64,000 nt of DNA from Todiramphus chloris collaris (lineage: Eukaryota > Chordata > Aves > Coraciiformes > Alcedinidae), in NCBI GenBank assembly GCA_025345505.1, contig JANVCC010000071.1, forward strand, positions 1,715,638-1,779,637, in the 5' to 3' direction. This document shows, in pieces, positions 9,841 to 24,800 of this stretch. The notes under the pieces were generated by a model. It did not search any database, had not been told where the DNA came from, and saw only the letters and a list, made by a program, of their open reading frames with translations. Position 1 is the first letter of the stretch. The number at the start of each line of letters is the position of its first letter. Made by a program: the position numbers and the translations under genes.

Positions 9841-12800
9841 CGCTCGAGGGTCGCGGTTTAGGGCGGCCAGGGGCATCCTGGAGATCTTTGCTCGTGCCGC
9901 TTAGGAAATGTTTCTACTGAGCTTTAGTGGGCGAGTTAAAAACCTCCTGTAGAGGTACAGGTCGTGCCAGCGAGGTGGGTTTTGGTGCTTTCAGTGAGTA
10001 AGTTTTTGTTCTGTCCATGGGAGTCGGTAACAGCTGAGCTCTCTTAGGGCAGTCGTCTCGTACTGCTGCAGCGTTTGGAGCAAAGAGTGCTCTGTTTGGG
10101 GGCCGATGATTTACCTGTGGAGTGGGTTAGGAACACCTCGGGAGTGAGAGCTTGAAGGTGATGCCAGGCACTAAGCAAAGGTTGTGTGGCTGATATCAAT
10201 AGAACATTATTAAAAAACCCCAAAAATAATGATAAAAATATCCGTAGGGTTCACAATTCTAGGTCTGTAAATATGAAGATGATGAGTGGAAAAAGCTTGA
10301 ACTGCTTGTTGCTTCCTTATGTTAATGTTAACTGGATTTTGGAAAATTTCACACCTAGCAAAGCTGCTTTTTTCTGATACCAAATCTATAGAGTAAAGAA
10401 CACATTTTTCTCCAGTTATTTTCTGGCCCCAGGCCTTAACTGCAATGGAGATAATAATCAGCATTTTGAACCTGATGCTCTGTGAGTAATGTTTCAGACT
10501 TGAGGCTGGGTGTCTTTATCTTGAGGTGTGGTAGGTAGCCCGGTGTCAGTCGGACTGTGGTTGCTACAGGCTGTCACACCCAGACACGTTGCCTGGCTGA
10601 CCCAGAGCTGGTGGATCTGAATATCTGAGGCCATCTGTAGTTAACTGGGGACGATACAGGTATGGTGAGGAGGTGATGGTGTCTCCATTTGGGAAACCTC
10701 CCAGAGTTTGTGGATTGTACCTCGTGTGAGCAGGAGGGTAGTCAGCTCTCAGGTATCACTTTTGGGGAAAAATGTCCCCACAAAGATATTTATTTCCCCC
10801 TCTCCCCCCCCCCCCCCCCCCCCCAACACAAAACAAACTGCTTTTGCCAACCAAAAGCAGTGACCTGTGTAACTTTTTCTGCCAGGCAGAAACGGGCAGT
10901 GGCTGTTGAGTAGGGGAGGGTGGGGATCCCAGTGCCACCATGGCATGTGATGTGGTGACATGCAGGATGCTTGCCAGGGCTCAGGAGGGATCTTTCCATC
11001 ATCTTCTCTCATCCTCCTGTTGGCTGGTTGGTACGTGGAGGCTGTTCATGGCTTGGGTTCTGTTTTCACCTCACAGCTTGCTCTTGGTGACTGTAGCAGA
11101 GGTTAATACGTTGTCAAGAGTTTGTGTTGTATGAGAGGATTTATTCCTGGAAGTAAAGATGTCTACTTTGTTCTGATTTACTCACACCCCCCCGGCCCCT
11201 GTTAGATTTGGAGCCTCTCCAGAGAGCTTATCTCTTTATCCGGGTGTAATTCTATGTGTAATATCAAGCTGTGTGTAGCAAAGCTAACACAGCTACAGTG
11301 ATGCCAGCATTCATCTGAGTGTATTTTCAGGGTCCCTGGGGGTAAGGGAGGATTTGCCTGGGCTGGATTTTGATTCTTGGTGATTTCTCGTTGGCATGTT
11401 TAAGAAACCTGGCGGAGGAATGTGTGTAATGGTCTGTTTTCTGAGGAGCCAATAAACTTCCCTTTCACTTCCTCCTTCTACACACATCACGCCCAGGAGA
11501 ATTTTTCTTTAGTCTTGGTGAAGACTGTAACCCAAGGGGAAAAAAAAAATCAGAATAGATAAAGTATCTTCAGGAAAAAAAATCCTGAAATGCATTATCT
11601 TCTGTAGATCTTGGGTTAGCCTCGGTGGAAGGGGATCGCAGTTACTCGGAGCAGTTCCTTACTGGGATGGGCAAAGCTGCTGTGGGAATTTCATCTCACT
11701 TGCCCTTCCACCTTGGAGATACTCAGGGACGTGGTGTATTCTGGAGGTGAAGTGGGGCTCCTTCCTTCTGCTCTGCAGAACGACCTTCATAGGAGCCTGA
11801 ACCCTCCAGTTGTCTTCATACCTGTTTCAGTGATCTCTGCAGCCCTGGGCCTGCCTGTTCTTGTCCTTTTGGTGTGTGAAACCCCTGGAGGTGCTGCCTG
11901 AAAGCCTGCGAAATAAAGAAAACTTAGCAGCTGAAGTAGTTTTCTTGACCTTTTCTTTTGACCTGGCTGGATTTTGTTACACTCTGTATGACAAGGAATG
12001 TGTTCTAGGCCAGTGCTTCTCTTTATTGGCTGCTGCTGTGGCTTGCTTGAATTCTCTGCAGGTATATTGAAGCTCAAAGTGTTTTTAAGCTGACTTGGGA
12101 GCCTTAAGTACAGAACTGCAAAAAAAAAAGTCTGCATCATATCTCAGTACTTGGAAGCATTTTGTAGAGCAGTTCTACTTGGCAGGTCTTAAGCTGAGCA
12201 AAAGCTCAGTGTATATGCAGAGAAGTTCTAGAAACTTTACCAGCTTTTTTGACTGATGTGTTCTCGTGACTTCTTTCTGAAGATGTACATTTCTGCATCT
12301 TCTCAGCCAGCACAAAGTGAACAAGGAGATTAATTGGATTAATTAAGGAAATCATGTCGGGCTGATGCTGCAGTATTTAAATCGGCTGTTTTGGTTTTGA
12401 AGTGCTCTTCTTTGGTGGCACGTGTGTCCTCATCAGGCCTGGTGGTTGAGAGAGAGTCTTCATTTCTAATTTCTCAGTTTTTGACCTGCTGGAATTCTGA
12501 AATAGTTCAAAGAACTATTCAGTACATTACTAGACTGCACAAAGGCTTTGAATTTATATTCATTGAAGGAAGGAAAAAAAGTTGTTAGGTAAGAGTGATT
12601 TATAGAGTGGTCAGGGTTGGAAGGGACCTTAAAGCTCATCTGATTCCAACCCCCCTGCCATGGGCAGGGACACCTCCCACTAGAGCAGGTTGCTCACAGC
12701 CCCAGCCAGCCTGGGCTTCCAAACTTCCAAGGATGGGGCTTCCACCACCTCTCTGGGCAACCTGGGCCAGTGTCTCACCACCCTCTTTGGCCTGAGTGTT

Positions 12801-15800
12801 TAGTGTAGGAGTGTTTTGTTAAAGTTCTTCTAGTGTAAGATTAGAATATGGTGGGTCAATGTATTGTTTGACTGAAGAGTTTTAGTGTAGTGTGCGAAGG
12901 AGAAAATAAATAGGGTTTCTGACTGGGCTGGAGCATCGTGAAGAGACAGAGTGAGGCTTGGTTGGCGTTAAAGAAATTGATCTTAGGGAATCAAAATCTT
13001 CAGTGACACTGGATAAATGTGGGAGAAGATAGTGGGTCATCACAACGTGAGGTGTCTGCTGTTAGGAAATGGTTGTTACAACCCAGTGTGTGGCACTGGC
13101 ATGGTCTGTGCCAGCTCTGCTTGCCAGTTCTGCAAATAACCTGAACTGAGGAAACTTTGCAAGTTTTGATCTGCTTTTCCTTTTAGTTTTAAGAATGTAA
13201 CAAGTTATGTTGCAGGAGGTGATGTGCCCTTGAATGCCAGAGTAGTTAATGTGTGTGATTATCTTTCTTTGCTTGCAGTGAAGGTGAACGACCAAGCCAA
13301 AATGAAAAAAGAAAAGAGAAAAGTGTCAAAAGAGGAGGAAATCGCTTTGAGCCGTATGCTAATCCTGCTAAAAGATACCGAGCTTTTATTACAAATATTC
13401 CATTTGATGTGAAGTGGCAGTCTCTGAAAGACCTGGTCAAAGAGAAAGGTAATGTACAACTCAGGCGGCCAAGCGATGTCTGTCATCTTACTTGTGGCTG
13501 ACTTTGTGTGTGAACTTAAAAGAGTTGGAAGTTCTGGGTGGACTTAGTGACACAAGTTCTGTAAAAGGTTCTCAAAGCCTTTTTTTTGGGTGTTGCAGAA
13601 CATCTGCTCCCTGGCAGCCTTCCAGATGGATAGTTCCTTTATAGGCATGTTGGCATCTAGCTAATTGTGCTTCGATGGAGATTTTTAAAGAGCAGTTTTC
13701 TTAGGGGGGGGGAAACCCGAGGCTTTTATCAGATATTAGTCTTGACATGCAACAAAACTTTCTGAAGCATTTTAATGCCTTTTGGGTAATAAAGGCAGTC
13801 ATTTCCTGCTGACCTGGTGTGTGTGTGTATATATAGCCGTGTCCCCAGACTTTGTAGTGATTTGTGCTTAGATCAAGATCCACGCTGCTGTTTGAGAGCA
13901 GTAAAATGTATTTCAGGGTGACCTGCAAAAAAAAACAAACAAAGAAAAATCAGGTTTGTGCTTTGGCATGTGCTGCAACACTGTTAGGGCTTTGGAAATC
14001 CTCTTCCTCGTGTTCCCTCGCCCCTGCTTCCCCACTTGTGTTTAACTGTCCCATGTGAATGGGAGCTGCCTCAGTTTGTCGGCCATGGCACCTTCATCTG
14101 AAGATGATGAAGAAATTGAGCTGACTGCTCTCGGGTGGTGACAAGTCTAAACGTAGTGTTGCTTCTATAAGCTGATGCCCAACTTACTAGCTTTCAAATC
14201 CCCTCGGAAATGCAGCAGAGTGGCAGTAGAATACTTGGCTTCTCCATTGTCAAAATGTCTCAAACCCAGTGCAGAGTAACTAATGCAACCTTGTGGGTCA
14301 CTTCTAAAATACATCGCCTCAGTCATAAACGTCTCGCAAAACAGGGATCAGTGTTCACTCGTGTTTGAGCTAGGGAAGGAGTCATCATGAATGTCTTCAC
14401 GAGGTGTGGCCTAATGAATGGGAAAACAAATTTCCAAAGGGTTTTAAAACGTTTGTCTTTGGAGGCAAAATGGAACTGAGTCTGTGTAACGAACTTTAGG
14501 ATAAGCCCTGGGAAACTTCCATAATTAGAGGCTGTGAAACGTCGATGCTTGAGCTTGAGCAGTGGGTTTCTGTAACGTGAAGAATGACAGTCTGACAGAC
14601 TGCTTTAACAGGCCCTAATTATGAACGGTCCCTCGCCTGAAGCTCTGCTTTCACTTGGCTACACAAGATACATTGGTTAACAGGCAGTATCTCTATGTGT
14701 AGATGTCTAATTTTAAGTACTGTGTTGAATTCCGTTCCAAGTGTCTTGTGGTTTCTCTCCAGTTCACGTGGATGGAAAAGTCCGGTGTGAGATTGTTTCC
14801 TGCCTTGCTGTTCAGCTGCTCATTCCAGCAGATACTCCTAGGGGAACATTGAAACCTCTCCGTTCTGTCTGCAGGGCTTGTTATGCTAAACATGGAGAAG
14901 CATTGTTCTTGGTTTTTGGGACTGCTCGTTAAAACCCAGCAGTTGAGATTTGCTGCGTAGTTGCGATGAATTAGTCACCGACTTCTACCAAATTGGTGCT
15001 CTCGTGCTGTGCTGGAACTTGTTTCAATCGGTACTTCTCGATACAAGGCATAGTAGTTCCAAGAACCAGGAATGTGACCGTGGCTAAATCTAAACGTTAG
15101 AATCCTTGGTTTGGAAGTGTTAAGAATTCCAGGCCAGCCGTTCAAGGTGTACACAAAGGGTAACCATAGGCGGTCCCCGGCTGCTCCATCGCTTGGCAGT
15201 CGCGAAGACTTTAAGCTGTTAGCAGCAGGTTGCTGAACGTAGGAGGAGTTCACCTCCATCGGCTGGTTTGCGTCAGTAAGTATGGGTTAGGAGCCACGAG
15301 CTTTCAGGGCTGCTCATATTTCTGCAAACCTGGTTCCTTCAGATGCGTACAGTCTTCCAAAGGTGACACCTCTCTCAAGAGTGCAGTCATTTCAGTGTAT
15401 TTGGTGGTGAAACTCAATTACAGGTATGCAGTATGATGCAGTTATTAATGAAACCAGAGAAATGTTCTTGTTTGAAACTCCCTTGTATTGGCTGACAAAC
15501 CCAAGGGTCTCCTAAACCGACGTAAGCAGCATTTGATCACTGGCCATTGGTGAATGGCTTCAGGAGAAGAACGAGGCAGCATCGAAGCGGAGTCTGAATG
15601 TAAACAGGATTGAATTCTAAATAGCTGTCTTAACCTGTCCCCAGCAAACGGCTCTGTCTTAGGGAGGAAATCAGTCACGTTTCATGGCAGCAGTGGGGTG
15701 ATAGCATCTGATTAAAAAGCACCTGTATTTGAACTGGAGATATTTATTGATTCCTTTAGGAAGTACAGAATTTTGCATTTTAAACTTCTTTCCTGACCAG

Positions 15801-18800
15801 AGTAGCAAGGCGTCACACAATGGAAGGAGAAAGATTAGCTGCAAAATGAAGTAATAATTACGTTCTGCACTGGTGCAAAGCTGGGAGCAGATGCAGTCAA
15901 GGCCAGGCTCATAGAATTGTGGAATCATTTTGGTTGGAAGAGCCCTTTAAGATCATCAGGTCCAACCATTAACCCAGCACTGCCAGGGCACCACTAAATC
16001 ATGTCCCTCAGCACCACAGCTCCATGGCCTTGACCACCACTGCCCTGGGCAGCCTCGGCCAGGCCACGCCAACCCTCAAGGGGGAAGAAATTGTTCCTCA
16101 AGTCCAACCTAAACCTCCCCGTGCACGTTCCTGTCACATTCAGAGACTCCAGGACACCCCAGGCACTGTCTGTATCGACATGACTGTAGCCACGGTCCAT
16201 GAGGCAGAGCTGTGGTGTGGAGCAGCCATGTGTACACCTTCCTGCTGAAACTGGGACCTGCCAACAGATGGGAGGAAAAGCAGCAACAAAGCTTTCCCAG
16301 CTTCAGCAGCCTGTGAAGAGAAGCAGCTGCTAAGCTTCATGTGCTGCCCGTTTTCTTCCTCCATCTCCAGATGTTTTTGGAGTCTTTGTGGCCTCCTAAA
16401 GATGTAACTCGCTCCCTCTTGCCATTGCACTCAATCCTGAGCTCTTTTGTCACTTGGGTGCTAAGAGCTCTTACTCCAGTACCTGGAGACAGCCTTTACT
16501 CGTGGCTCCCCTGGATTCTGTCGCAGTGCTCTTGCAGACTGAAGTTTTAGATGGGCAAAGGAAAGGATAAATAAGCGACGTGGAAGTGCTGTTTCCACAT
16601 AAAACTTGTTCCTCTTTGCTTTCAATAGATGCACAAATGATTTGCTCTATTTTCACTGGCCTTACCCATCTTTTCAAGGAGGCGCTGTCCTTCTTCAGTG
16701 GCTGCAAGGAGCTTTTTCTCACTCTCTTTCCTGCCTGTGCTCTTAAAAAGCCAAAATTAGCCATGGTTTTTTTTCCTTGCAAAATGGAGATTTCTCTTCC
16801 CTTGCTGCAATAGAATAGCTTCCTGCCTCTCTCTGCTTTGGGAAGAATGTTTTTCTTCATTATAGCTGTAACTTTGTACATGTATAAAATGTGTTTCTCG
16901 TCTTTCTCCCCAGCCCAAGTACCCCACTGTAGCTTTACAGAATTGAAGACTGGTAGGGATTGGAAGGGACCTCTAAAGATCAAGTCCAAGCCCTCTGCCA
17001 GAGCAGGGTCACCCAGAGTAGATCACACAAGAACAAGTCCAGGCAGCTTTTGAAAGTCTCCAGAGATGGAGATTCTACCACCTCTCTGGGCAGCCTGTTC
17101 CAGTGCCCTGTTATCCTCACAGTGAAGAAGTATTTCCTCCTGTTGAGGTTGAACCTCTTGTTTTCTAATTGATGGCCACTGCCTCTCATCCTGTCACTGG
17201 CCACTACTGAGAAGAGCCTGGCCCCATCTTCCTGACACCCACCCTTTAGATATTGATAAGCATTGATAAGATTTCCCCTCCTGCTAAGAGCTAAATAGCT
17301 CTTTCAGCCTTTCCTCATATGGCCGGTGCTCCAGGCCCTTAATCATCTTAGTGGCCCTGCACTGGACCCTCTCCAGTAGTCAGGGATTGCCTGTCATGAG
17401 CTTTAAAAGCTTAATAAAGGAGGATCTGTCCCCAATTCTGAATTCTCTCACATTGGGAGTATCAAACTTTTGATGGCAGGGTTCTCTTGAATCACTCATG
17501 CTTGCCTGTACTTCTTTACTTCAGAAGATGATGGGACATCCATATAGTTTTGGTGATATCTAGAGAGTCTTCCTTCTTATTTAGCATTTACTGTTGATAC
17601 TGTTGGCCAAAAACCTAGCTGTGATATAAAACATTCACCCCTTTTCAGTTTCTGTCCTCCTCTTGCCGGGACTTGCCTCTGCACCTCTCCTGCCTTTCAG
17701 AGCTGCTTGGTTTGTCACTACTCAAATCCTGTTGCCCAACTTCAGAATCTTGAAAGTTGACATCTGTGTCTGAGCTTATTATCCACTGACTTCCCAGACA
17801 TGTCTTCAGGGCTAGGTGAGTCCATCTGAGCCATGCCCCAAGTCACCACACGGACGTACTTATCTGAGCTTCCTGAACAGTCTCTGCAGGATGTCTGAGT
17901 TCTGACAGGCCATCCTAGCTTGAGCATCTTCATTTGCTGTGCAGATAACCTCTGGGAACTGGGTATAGACTTTGGGGAGAGCTTCAAAACAAAAACAACC
18001 ACCAGCACTGTCATGATAAATAACAGCGGAGGTTTGTGTTGTGTTTCTGGTGATTGCAGTGGTTTCTGCTTTAATCTCCTGTTTCAGGAAATGCTGACTT
18101 TCTGAACTTTCTCAAGTGTGAGGTTTGAAAACAATAAGTAATTCAGCCTGCTCCAAGTGTTTAAAGACACCACTGGAGCATGTTCCTTAATTATACTGGT
18201 ATTGATTTATAGCTGGTGTGTTCTGCGAGTTTCATCTCCCTTTGGAGGCTGGTCCAGCAATAAACTCAAGTTCTTTAAGTCTCTTGTGCTTGAATGAAAT
18301 CTCTTTGCTTTGTGGACAGTGGATCTGTTTCCTGACACAAACTAATTGCTCTCTACCAGGAGGAAAATCTGCCTGGATCACTGGGTGTGTTTTTAGTCCC
18401 CTGGAGCAGGTTTAGCACATGGACATCTGTGGTTGGTACTTTTTCCACGGCTTAATTGCCTGGCTGCTATTGCTGCTTTATCCCCAGTGCCTGATGTTCT
18501 GATACGCTGTGGTTTGAAATCTAGAAAAACAGACAAATAAAATACGACTCAGCAGAGGTTCTTAAAGCTTCCTTTGCCAGCCTCACACAATAGTCTCCTG
18601 GAAAAAATGTCATGTTCAATCGTTCCACATGTTTTTCAAGTTGGGGGGGTGGGGAAAAAAGCATTTCTTATGCAGTTGTTCTGTACCCTGGACTTGGTGT
18701 CTTGGATCCTGAGCTGTTGCACTGTGTTGTTTTCCCCCTCCTCCTGGGTTTTTTTCCTTTTACCTTGGCTTTTCAGGAAGTTCAGATGTCCTGTGAAGGA

Positions 18801-21800
18801 AACCAGCTACCTCAAGATGTATATTTAGGTTTTTAATAAAGATATTTCTAAGGCTCGAGTGTGAAGCACTGAGCAAAATTGGCACATACTGGACTGTTCC
18901 AAGTGACAAACAATCGCTGCTGTAATGGGCTCCTGGAAAGCTTGTGGTTCAGAAGTCAGAGATTCGTTAAGAGTAAATGTTAAATCATATTTAATACGTT
19001 CTGTTCAAGCTTGGTAAACGCCTTTGGAAGTGTTTGCGTGGATCTGAAGTTCAGACTCGTAGCTGAATTGGAGTGGCTGGGAGAGGAGAGCCCTCAGTCC
19101 CAGGGCTCGGGAGTGTTACTAGGAACAAAGTCACAGACTTCTGCCCTGTGACTTCTGGCCTCTGTGACATGGAGTGGTTTGGTACTGGAGGTCACCTGGG
19201 GATTTAGTGTCTTCCTACATAAATTGTTGAATCCCATTTGCATTTCTGATCACAGTTTGGTTGGACTCTGGCTGCTGCCCTTGATGGATGGCTTCAGAAT
19301 GGCTTGGTAATGCTGAGTATTCGGACTGGGTGCATGGCCACCACGTGCCACCAAGGACTAGTCCAAGGGGGCTGTTCGTGGTGCAGTCCCCTTCACTGCA
19401 CAGAAACGATTCCCTCTGCGCTGTGGGAACTCGTACTGAGCAGATTACAGGATGGAATTCAATTGGTTAGACTTTATTTCAAGATGCTGTTTAGCTAGTG
19501 AAGCTGTGGATAGTGCTGGAATGCTCTGACCTGCCCTGTCCCTTTCAAAGGGACTTGCTCGAGCCTCTGCTATCCTCATAAACCCACGAACGGAGCAGAG
19601 TTGGTTCATCCTGTCTAGATAACTGTTCCATGGCTGGAATGCTGATCACACCAAATTGTTATTATTAAAAAAAAAGAAAAGAAATTGAGTTCCTTCCAGC
19701 TTTGAGAGGGACTTTTCAGGATGTTCGTTTTGCATAATGACACGAGGTGTGCTGTAGATGCCTGGTCCTGTGGGAGGCTGGGCTGAGCACCTCTTCCTCT
19801 TGCTGTCCCTTGCTGAGAGGTGGGCTCAAAGGTGAAACAGCAGTTCCTTGCTCTCGGGATGCAGACCAGGGCACGGTTTCCCCCAAAGACTGCTTTCCAA
19901 CTTGCAGATAACGCCCCTTGGAGTCCTCCTGTCTTTAACTTCACAATTAGGATTTCTAAAACCAGAACAAGGGTGGAAAAAAAAATCATCAAAATACTTA
20001 TTTCTTTTTTTCCTTCCATGATTCCTCTGTATGCCAATCACCTCAAAGGCAGCAGCCATTTGGTAGTTGTATTCTGGAGGTACACGAACTGGTTACATGG
20101 TCATACAAAGGCAATCCTGATCTCGTGAGGAAAGGTGCAGGCAGGTGTTGCCTTTTGCTGCAGACGGTTTTGTCTTGAGAGCAAGGATGTCAGATTTGAA
20201 CACATCTTACTCAAGCTAAGAAAAAATGGATTTTATTCTATTGTGGCTTAATGAAAGGCTAAAAAACCCTGCTGAAATAAATAGTAGGCAGTGAGTGATC
20301 TCTTGGTTCAGCCCAACTCCCTTTTTTTGGAGGTTTCTCTTTAAATCCAGAGAAAAGCAGCTAACTGTTGGAGTTCTGGGCTGTGGAGACAAGATTGCAC
20401 GCTCTGCGAAGTGAAGGAAACTTGCCCTTGCAGACTTTCCCATGGATTTGGATTGCCTCAAGTAATGAGTGGGTACTAAAGATCAAGGGAACTGATACCG
20501 TGGAAATAGCTGGCTTTTGAAGTGGAGGAAAAATCAAGAACATGTTTAACTGTTTTAAGACTTTACTGCATACCTGTAATTGTCCAGTTTTGTGGTCTAG
20601 AGAACATGGAGTGTTTCTGGGCTTTCTTATAAGGCAGAGGCTCCATACACGGTTGTTGATTGTTCTAAATTCCCATTGTTTTCTTGGCTTTTCTCCCTTG
20701 GTATATGTGTCGTCTGGAATCTGATTTGTAGTTGGTGAGGTAACATACGTGGAGCTCTTAATGGACGCTGAAGGAAAGTCAAGGGTAAGTGTTTGAGAGA
20801 TTTCTTCTGTGGATTTTCTACATGACAAATGTAACTGTATGGTGGCGTGGAACGAACCGAAGTCAGGAAGGTAGAGAAGCGTGTATGCTTAGTGGCTACA
20901 ACAGGATTGCTCACAGCTCCTTTTGGGGCGGGGAGGAGGTGGGATGGGGCTCGTAAGCAGCGTTGGGCTGGTCTTCCACCGTGTTCAGTTGGCGTTGGCT
21001 GTTGGACCGAGCCAGGGAGCCTAGCAGCACGGAGAGCGGAATCCTCGTGGTGTGGAAAAGGTCCCTGTAGCGGTTTGCTGAATTTGTAAGGCCAGTGTGC
21101 AAAAGCAGGTTCTGTAAACTCAACGCTTCCCGTGCCAGTAAAGTCCATTCCTAAATGTAAATGCATATTGCCTTCAGAGGTACCCCAGGCCTTTTAGTCC
21201 AGCGACAGTATCTTACGGGGAGAAAATTCCTAGGAGCAGCACTTAACTGTACCGAAGGATATGGATTGAGGGCGAGAGAATATGGCGAGGGCTTTGCTGC
21301 ATGGCAGAGAAGAACAGGTCACATGAAGTGTGTGGTATTTTTCTTGGAGAATCGGGAACTAGTTCTGTTCGTTACCACTTCAGAAGCTGCAGTTTTAATC
21401 CTGTTAACGCCCGAGAAATTATATCTTACGGAATACAAGTATTGAAGGCTTTCTTGGGTAAGATTACATGTATTTTTGCTGTTAGGGATAACTAATGTGA
21501 TTTGAGTTTTAAAAAAAAAAGAGAAAGTTTTGTGTGTTTTGTGCTTTTACTCACTTTATTTCTTCTTTCTTCCCTCCTCCCTGTTACTCGCCTGTGAACT
21601 CATCTCATCAGGGATGCGCGTAAGTTCACTTCTGAATTTCTAGCAAGAAATAAGGAGACTCTTAAAAAAATAAGCAACGTTCTTAGATGTCTTGTATCCC
21701 CACAGTGTTGTTGAATTCAAGATGGAAGAAAGCATGAAAAAGGCTGCAGAGGTTTTGAACAAGCATAGTCTTGGTGGAAGACCATTGAAAGTGAAAGAAG

Positions 21801-24800
21801 TAAGACGTGCATCTGTTCTTTCAGTATGTTGAATTTGAAGGTGAAGGGGTAGTTCTTGGTCACGATTTATGGCTGACTCATTTGCATATAATAATTGACA
21901 AAAGGCAGGGCTTTATCGACTAGGATTAAAGAAAAACAACTGTCAACTTCTTTTTACTCCTTTCCTTTTGCCTTTTCTTTATGCACTGCTGAACTTGAGC
22001 TTGACCATGATTATCCAGACTAAAATTGACTGGAAGAAGAGGTGCTGATGGTAGCAAGGCAGAACTTGAACAAAGCAAGAGCTTGACCTTAACTGCAGTT
22101 ACATTTTCTTGTGTAGCCATTTGAAGAACAAACCTGCACAAAATACTGGTTTTTTTCTTCCCTTTTAATTCTACATCGTAACAAATGTTTTCTCCAAACA
22201 ATTCCCTACAATAAGCTGGTTTCTGAAACACTTCTGTGATCTGTTGCCATGCTAATGGCTCTGCTATGCTCAGCTGTACTGTCAGTTAATTCTTAACCAC
22301 TGCTAAGGTTCAAGTTTTATTCCAGCAGCCTGGAACCTGTGGCTGACTTGAAAGGTCAATTGAACGCAAGTAAAAAAGGGACTCCCTTCAGTGTTAGCCC
22401 TGACTGTGCTTTAGGGTGTATGAGCTGTGCTGTGCTCTTGGCTAAGCAGGCTTCAGGCTGGGGGTGAAAGATGTCTGCATGAGATAGAGAATGTGTGTGG
22501 AAGCCCTTGGTAACCTGCTCCTGGGGCACTTGGGGAGAAGGATGGAGACAACTGTCAGCATTTCTCAAATCCAGAAGACTTTGTGAGTAACGAATCCTGG
22601 GGGCAGCAGCTTGCTCCTGGCCACAGGCTGTCTTCTGGCACCATCAACCTCTGGCTGCCCTTCAAAGGAAGGAAAAGGTGAAATGGAAGGTTAGAAGAAA
22701 CACCTGGAAGTTGTTGAGGACTCATCTGAGGGGCCCTAGGAAGAAAAAGCGACTGAGCATGGGCCATGTCTAGGTCAGTTTTCCTGTTAATGATGCACCA
22801 TTAGTGCTGGAGGTCAGGCTGCCCTTTCGTACCGGTCCCTGAGAAGAGATGGTTGTAATTTGCCCAACTCTTCATCAAACTGTCGTTGTGCTTGACTGGT
22901 TTTGCCTGTGTGACACAGGCAGAACAGACGTGATGCTTGAGATCTGTGAAGAAGCATTTTACCTGTGTCAGTGACTCTAGCAATGCTTAACCAGTTGCCC
23001 CAGTGTGACTGTGGAATGAATTAACTCACCGTGGGTGACCGTTTGCATCAGTTTTGCTAGGCTTTGGTACATCTCTCTCCACGGTTGCTGTCGTGTTGCT
23101 GAGGAGCATGAAGGCCTTCAAGTGACATCCCACAAATCCTGTGGCAGAATAGATAAAGCTCTTGCCTGATCGGAAGGCTTTGGTTTGTATGATGACCCCC
23201 TCCTGGCTTTCTATTGGAGCTAAACTGGTTTTAAGCAACACCCTATTTTAACAGTGAAATAGGGAATTTAGATTGAGAAGTGCCTTGTATTCACTTTAAT
23301 GTGTTCTCCACCTTAGACTGCTCTGGTTTTTCTGTAGCTGAACCAATCACGTGAAAGCTGCCCTTTCTCCTGGGTTCAAACCAGGCTATTTAGTCTTACA
23401 ATTTGGATTGAGATTAAAATCAACTCAAATAGCTTTTATTTTGAAAGCATCTGTATTTCTGACTGATGAATTCTATTTGACATTTCACTTCCTTCAGCAG
23501 TCTTGCAGTGCTGGGTGCATTTCACTCGCTGACTACAATGCGATGTTTCTGACATAAGTTCACCTTGTGTTGGTGAAGGTGCTGAGGGTCACTTTGGTAC
23601 AAAGTGACAACAATTACTCTTATTTCCTTCCTTGAATTCTTCATCCTATGCTCATGTTCTCTCGCATGTCCTAAAATCATAAGATTATGTAGTAATGGGG
23701 GAGGGGGGGGGGGGGGGGATATTTTAAAGGGTTGTTGCTTTTTTGGGGGGTTCCAAAGCCGGTGGTGGTGGGGAAAGCATTGCCCAAATTGATCGTTAAA
23801 TTTTACATGCTGTACCTTGTCTTGTAAAGAAGTTTAAGTGCAAGGTAAACGAATTGTTGCATTGTTTTGAAGATGCCGGGAATTAGTTGGTGCTTGAAGG
23901 GTGCTGGCACCTTGCTTAGAAGGAAGTAGATTAGTGGCTGGCGATGCTTTGTGAGGTAGTTGGCTGGACATCTGTCGGGAGCAGATAGCCCTGTGTAAAG
24001 GGGAGACCCTCTGACTGCTTGAGTCCTGCCCCTGATCCCCCCGTGATGAGCAGGGCACAGGGGGAGCTGAGCCTGGCTGTTCTGTCTTGGCAGGATCCCG
24101 ACGGCGAACATGCCCGCAGAGCGATGCAGAAGGTCATGGCAGCTGCTGGTGGGATGGGTATTGGTCCAGGCCCGGGGGGCCCCGGCATGATCAATATCCC
24201 ACCCAGTATCCTCAACAATCCCAACATACCCAACGAGATCATTCATGCCCTACAGGCAGGGAGGCTTGGGAGCACCGTCTTTGTTGCAAATGTAAGTGTG
24301 TTAAGTGTGTTGTAATCTGGGAACGGAATATCTGGGTCTTAATTGAGTGAATTAGAAGAAAAGCCTTAGACTCCCAGCTCTCTTGCAGTAAATCCAAGTA
24401 GTAAGTTAACTCTGTGGCTAGCCTTGTTAAGTCTCTGTGCTAGTGAAGCTGTAAATGAAGAGGTGTCCTCTTTGTTATGGTCTCTCCTCAGTTGTGTTTT
24501 TGAACACAGCCCGGAAGGTTGCACTGGGCTCCGTAGCGTTCGTTGTGCTATTTACATTTCATCCTAGCTCTGCCACAACTCCTTGTTTCTTAAGGTTGTT
24601 GATAGCAGGAAGGGAAATGTAACAGCACAAAAGCTGTTTGGTTTTTTATTCGTAGAAATCTTTCTCATATTTCCCACATCACTTGTCTTCCAGTTGGATT
24701 ACAAGGTTGGCTGGAAGAAGCTGAAAGAAGTGTTCAGCATGGCTGGTGTGGTGGTTCGAGCTGACATACTGGAAGATAAAGATGGCAAAAGCCGTGGGAT

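Larger units (their letters stand above)
13449..20731 (+). other. HNRNPM: HNRNPM intron 2, largest intron
   Basis: A 7.3-kb intron between the PY-NLS/RRM1 exon and the 53-nt exon. It holds two CR1 pieces (15908-16120, 16934-17395) and a short GT/AT repeat near 13817. I see no other gene, RNA gene or mobile element in it. Confidence 0.8.

Noticed and set aside
9160-9876. 238-codon minus-strand open frame over the minisatellite and CpG island
   Set aside because: Low-complexity Ala/Pro/Arg translation of GC-rich DNA and tandem repeat; no domain and antisense to HNRNPM exon 1.
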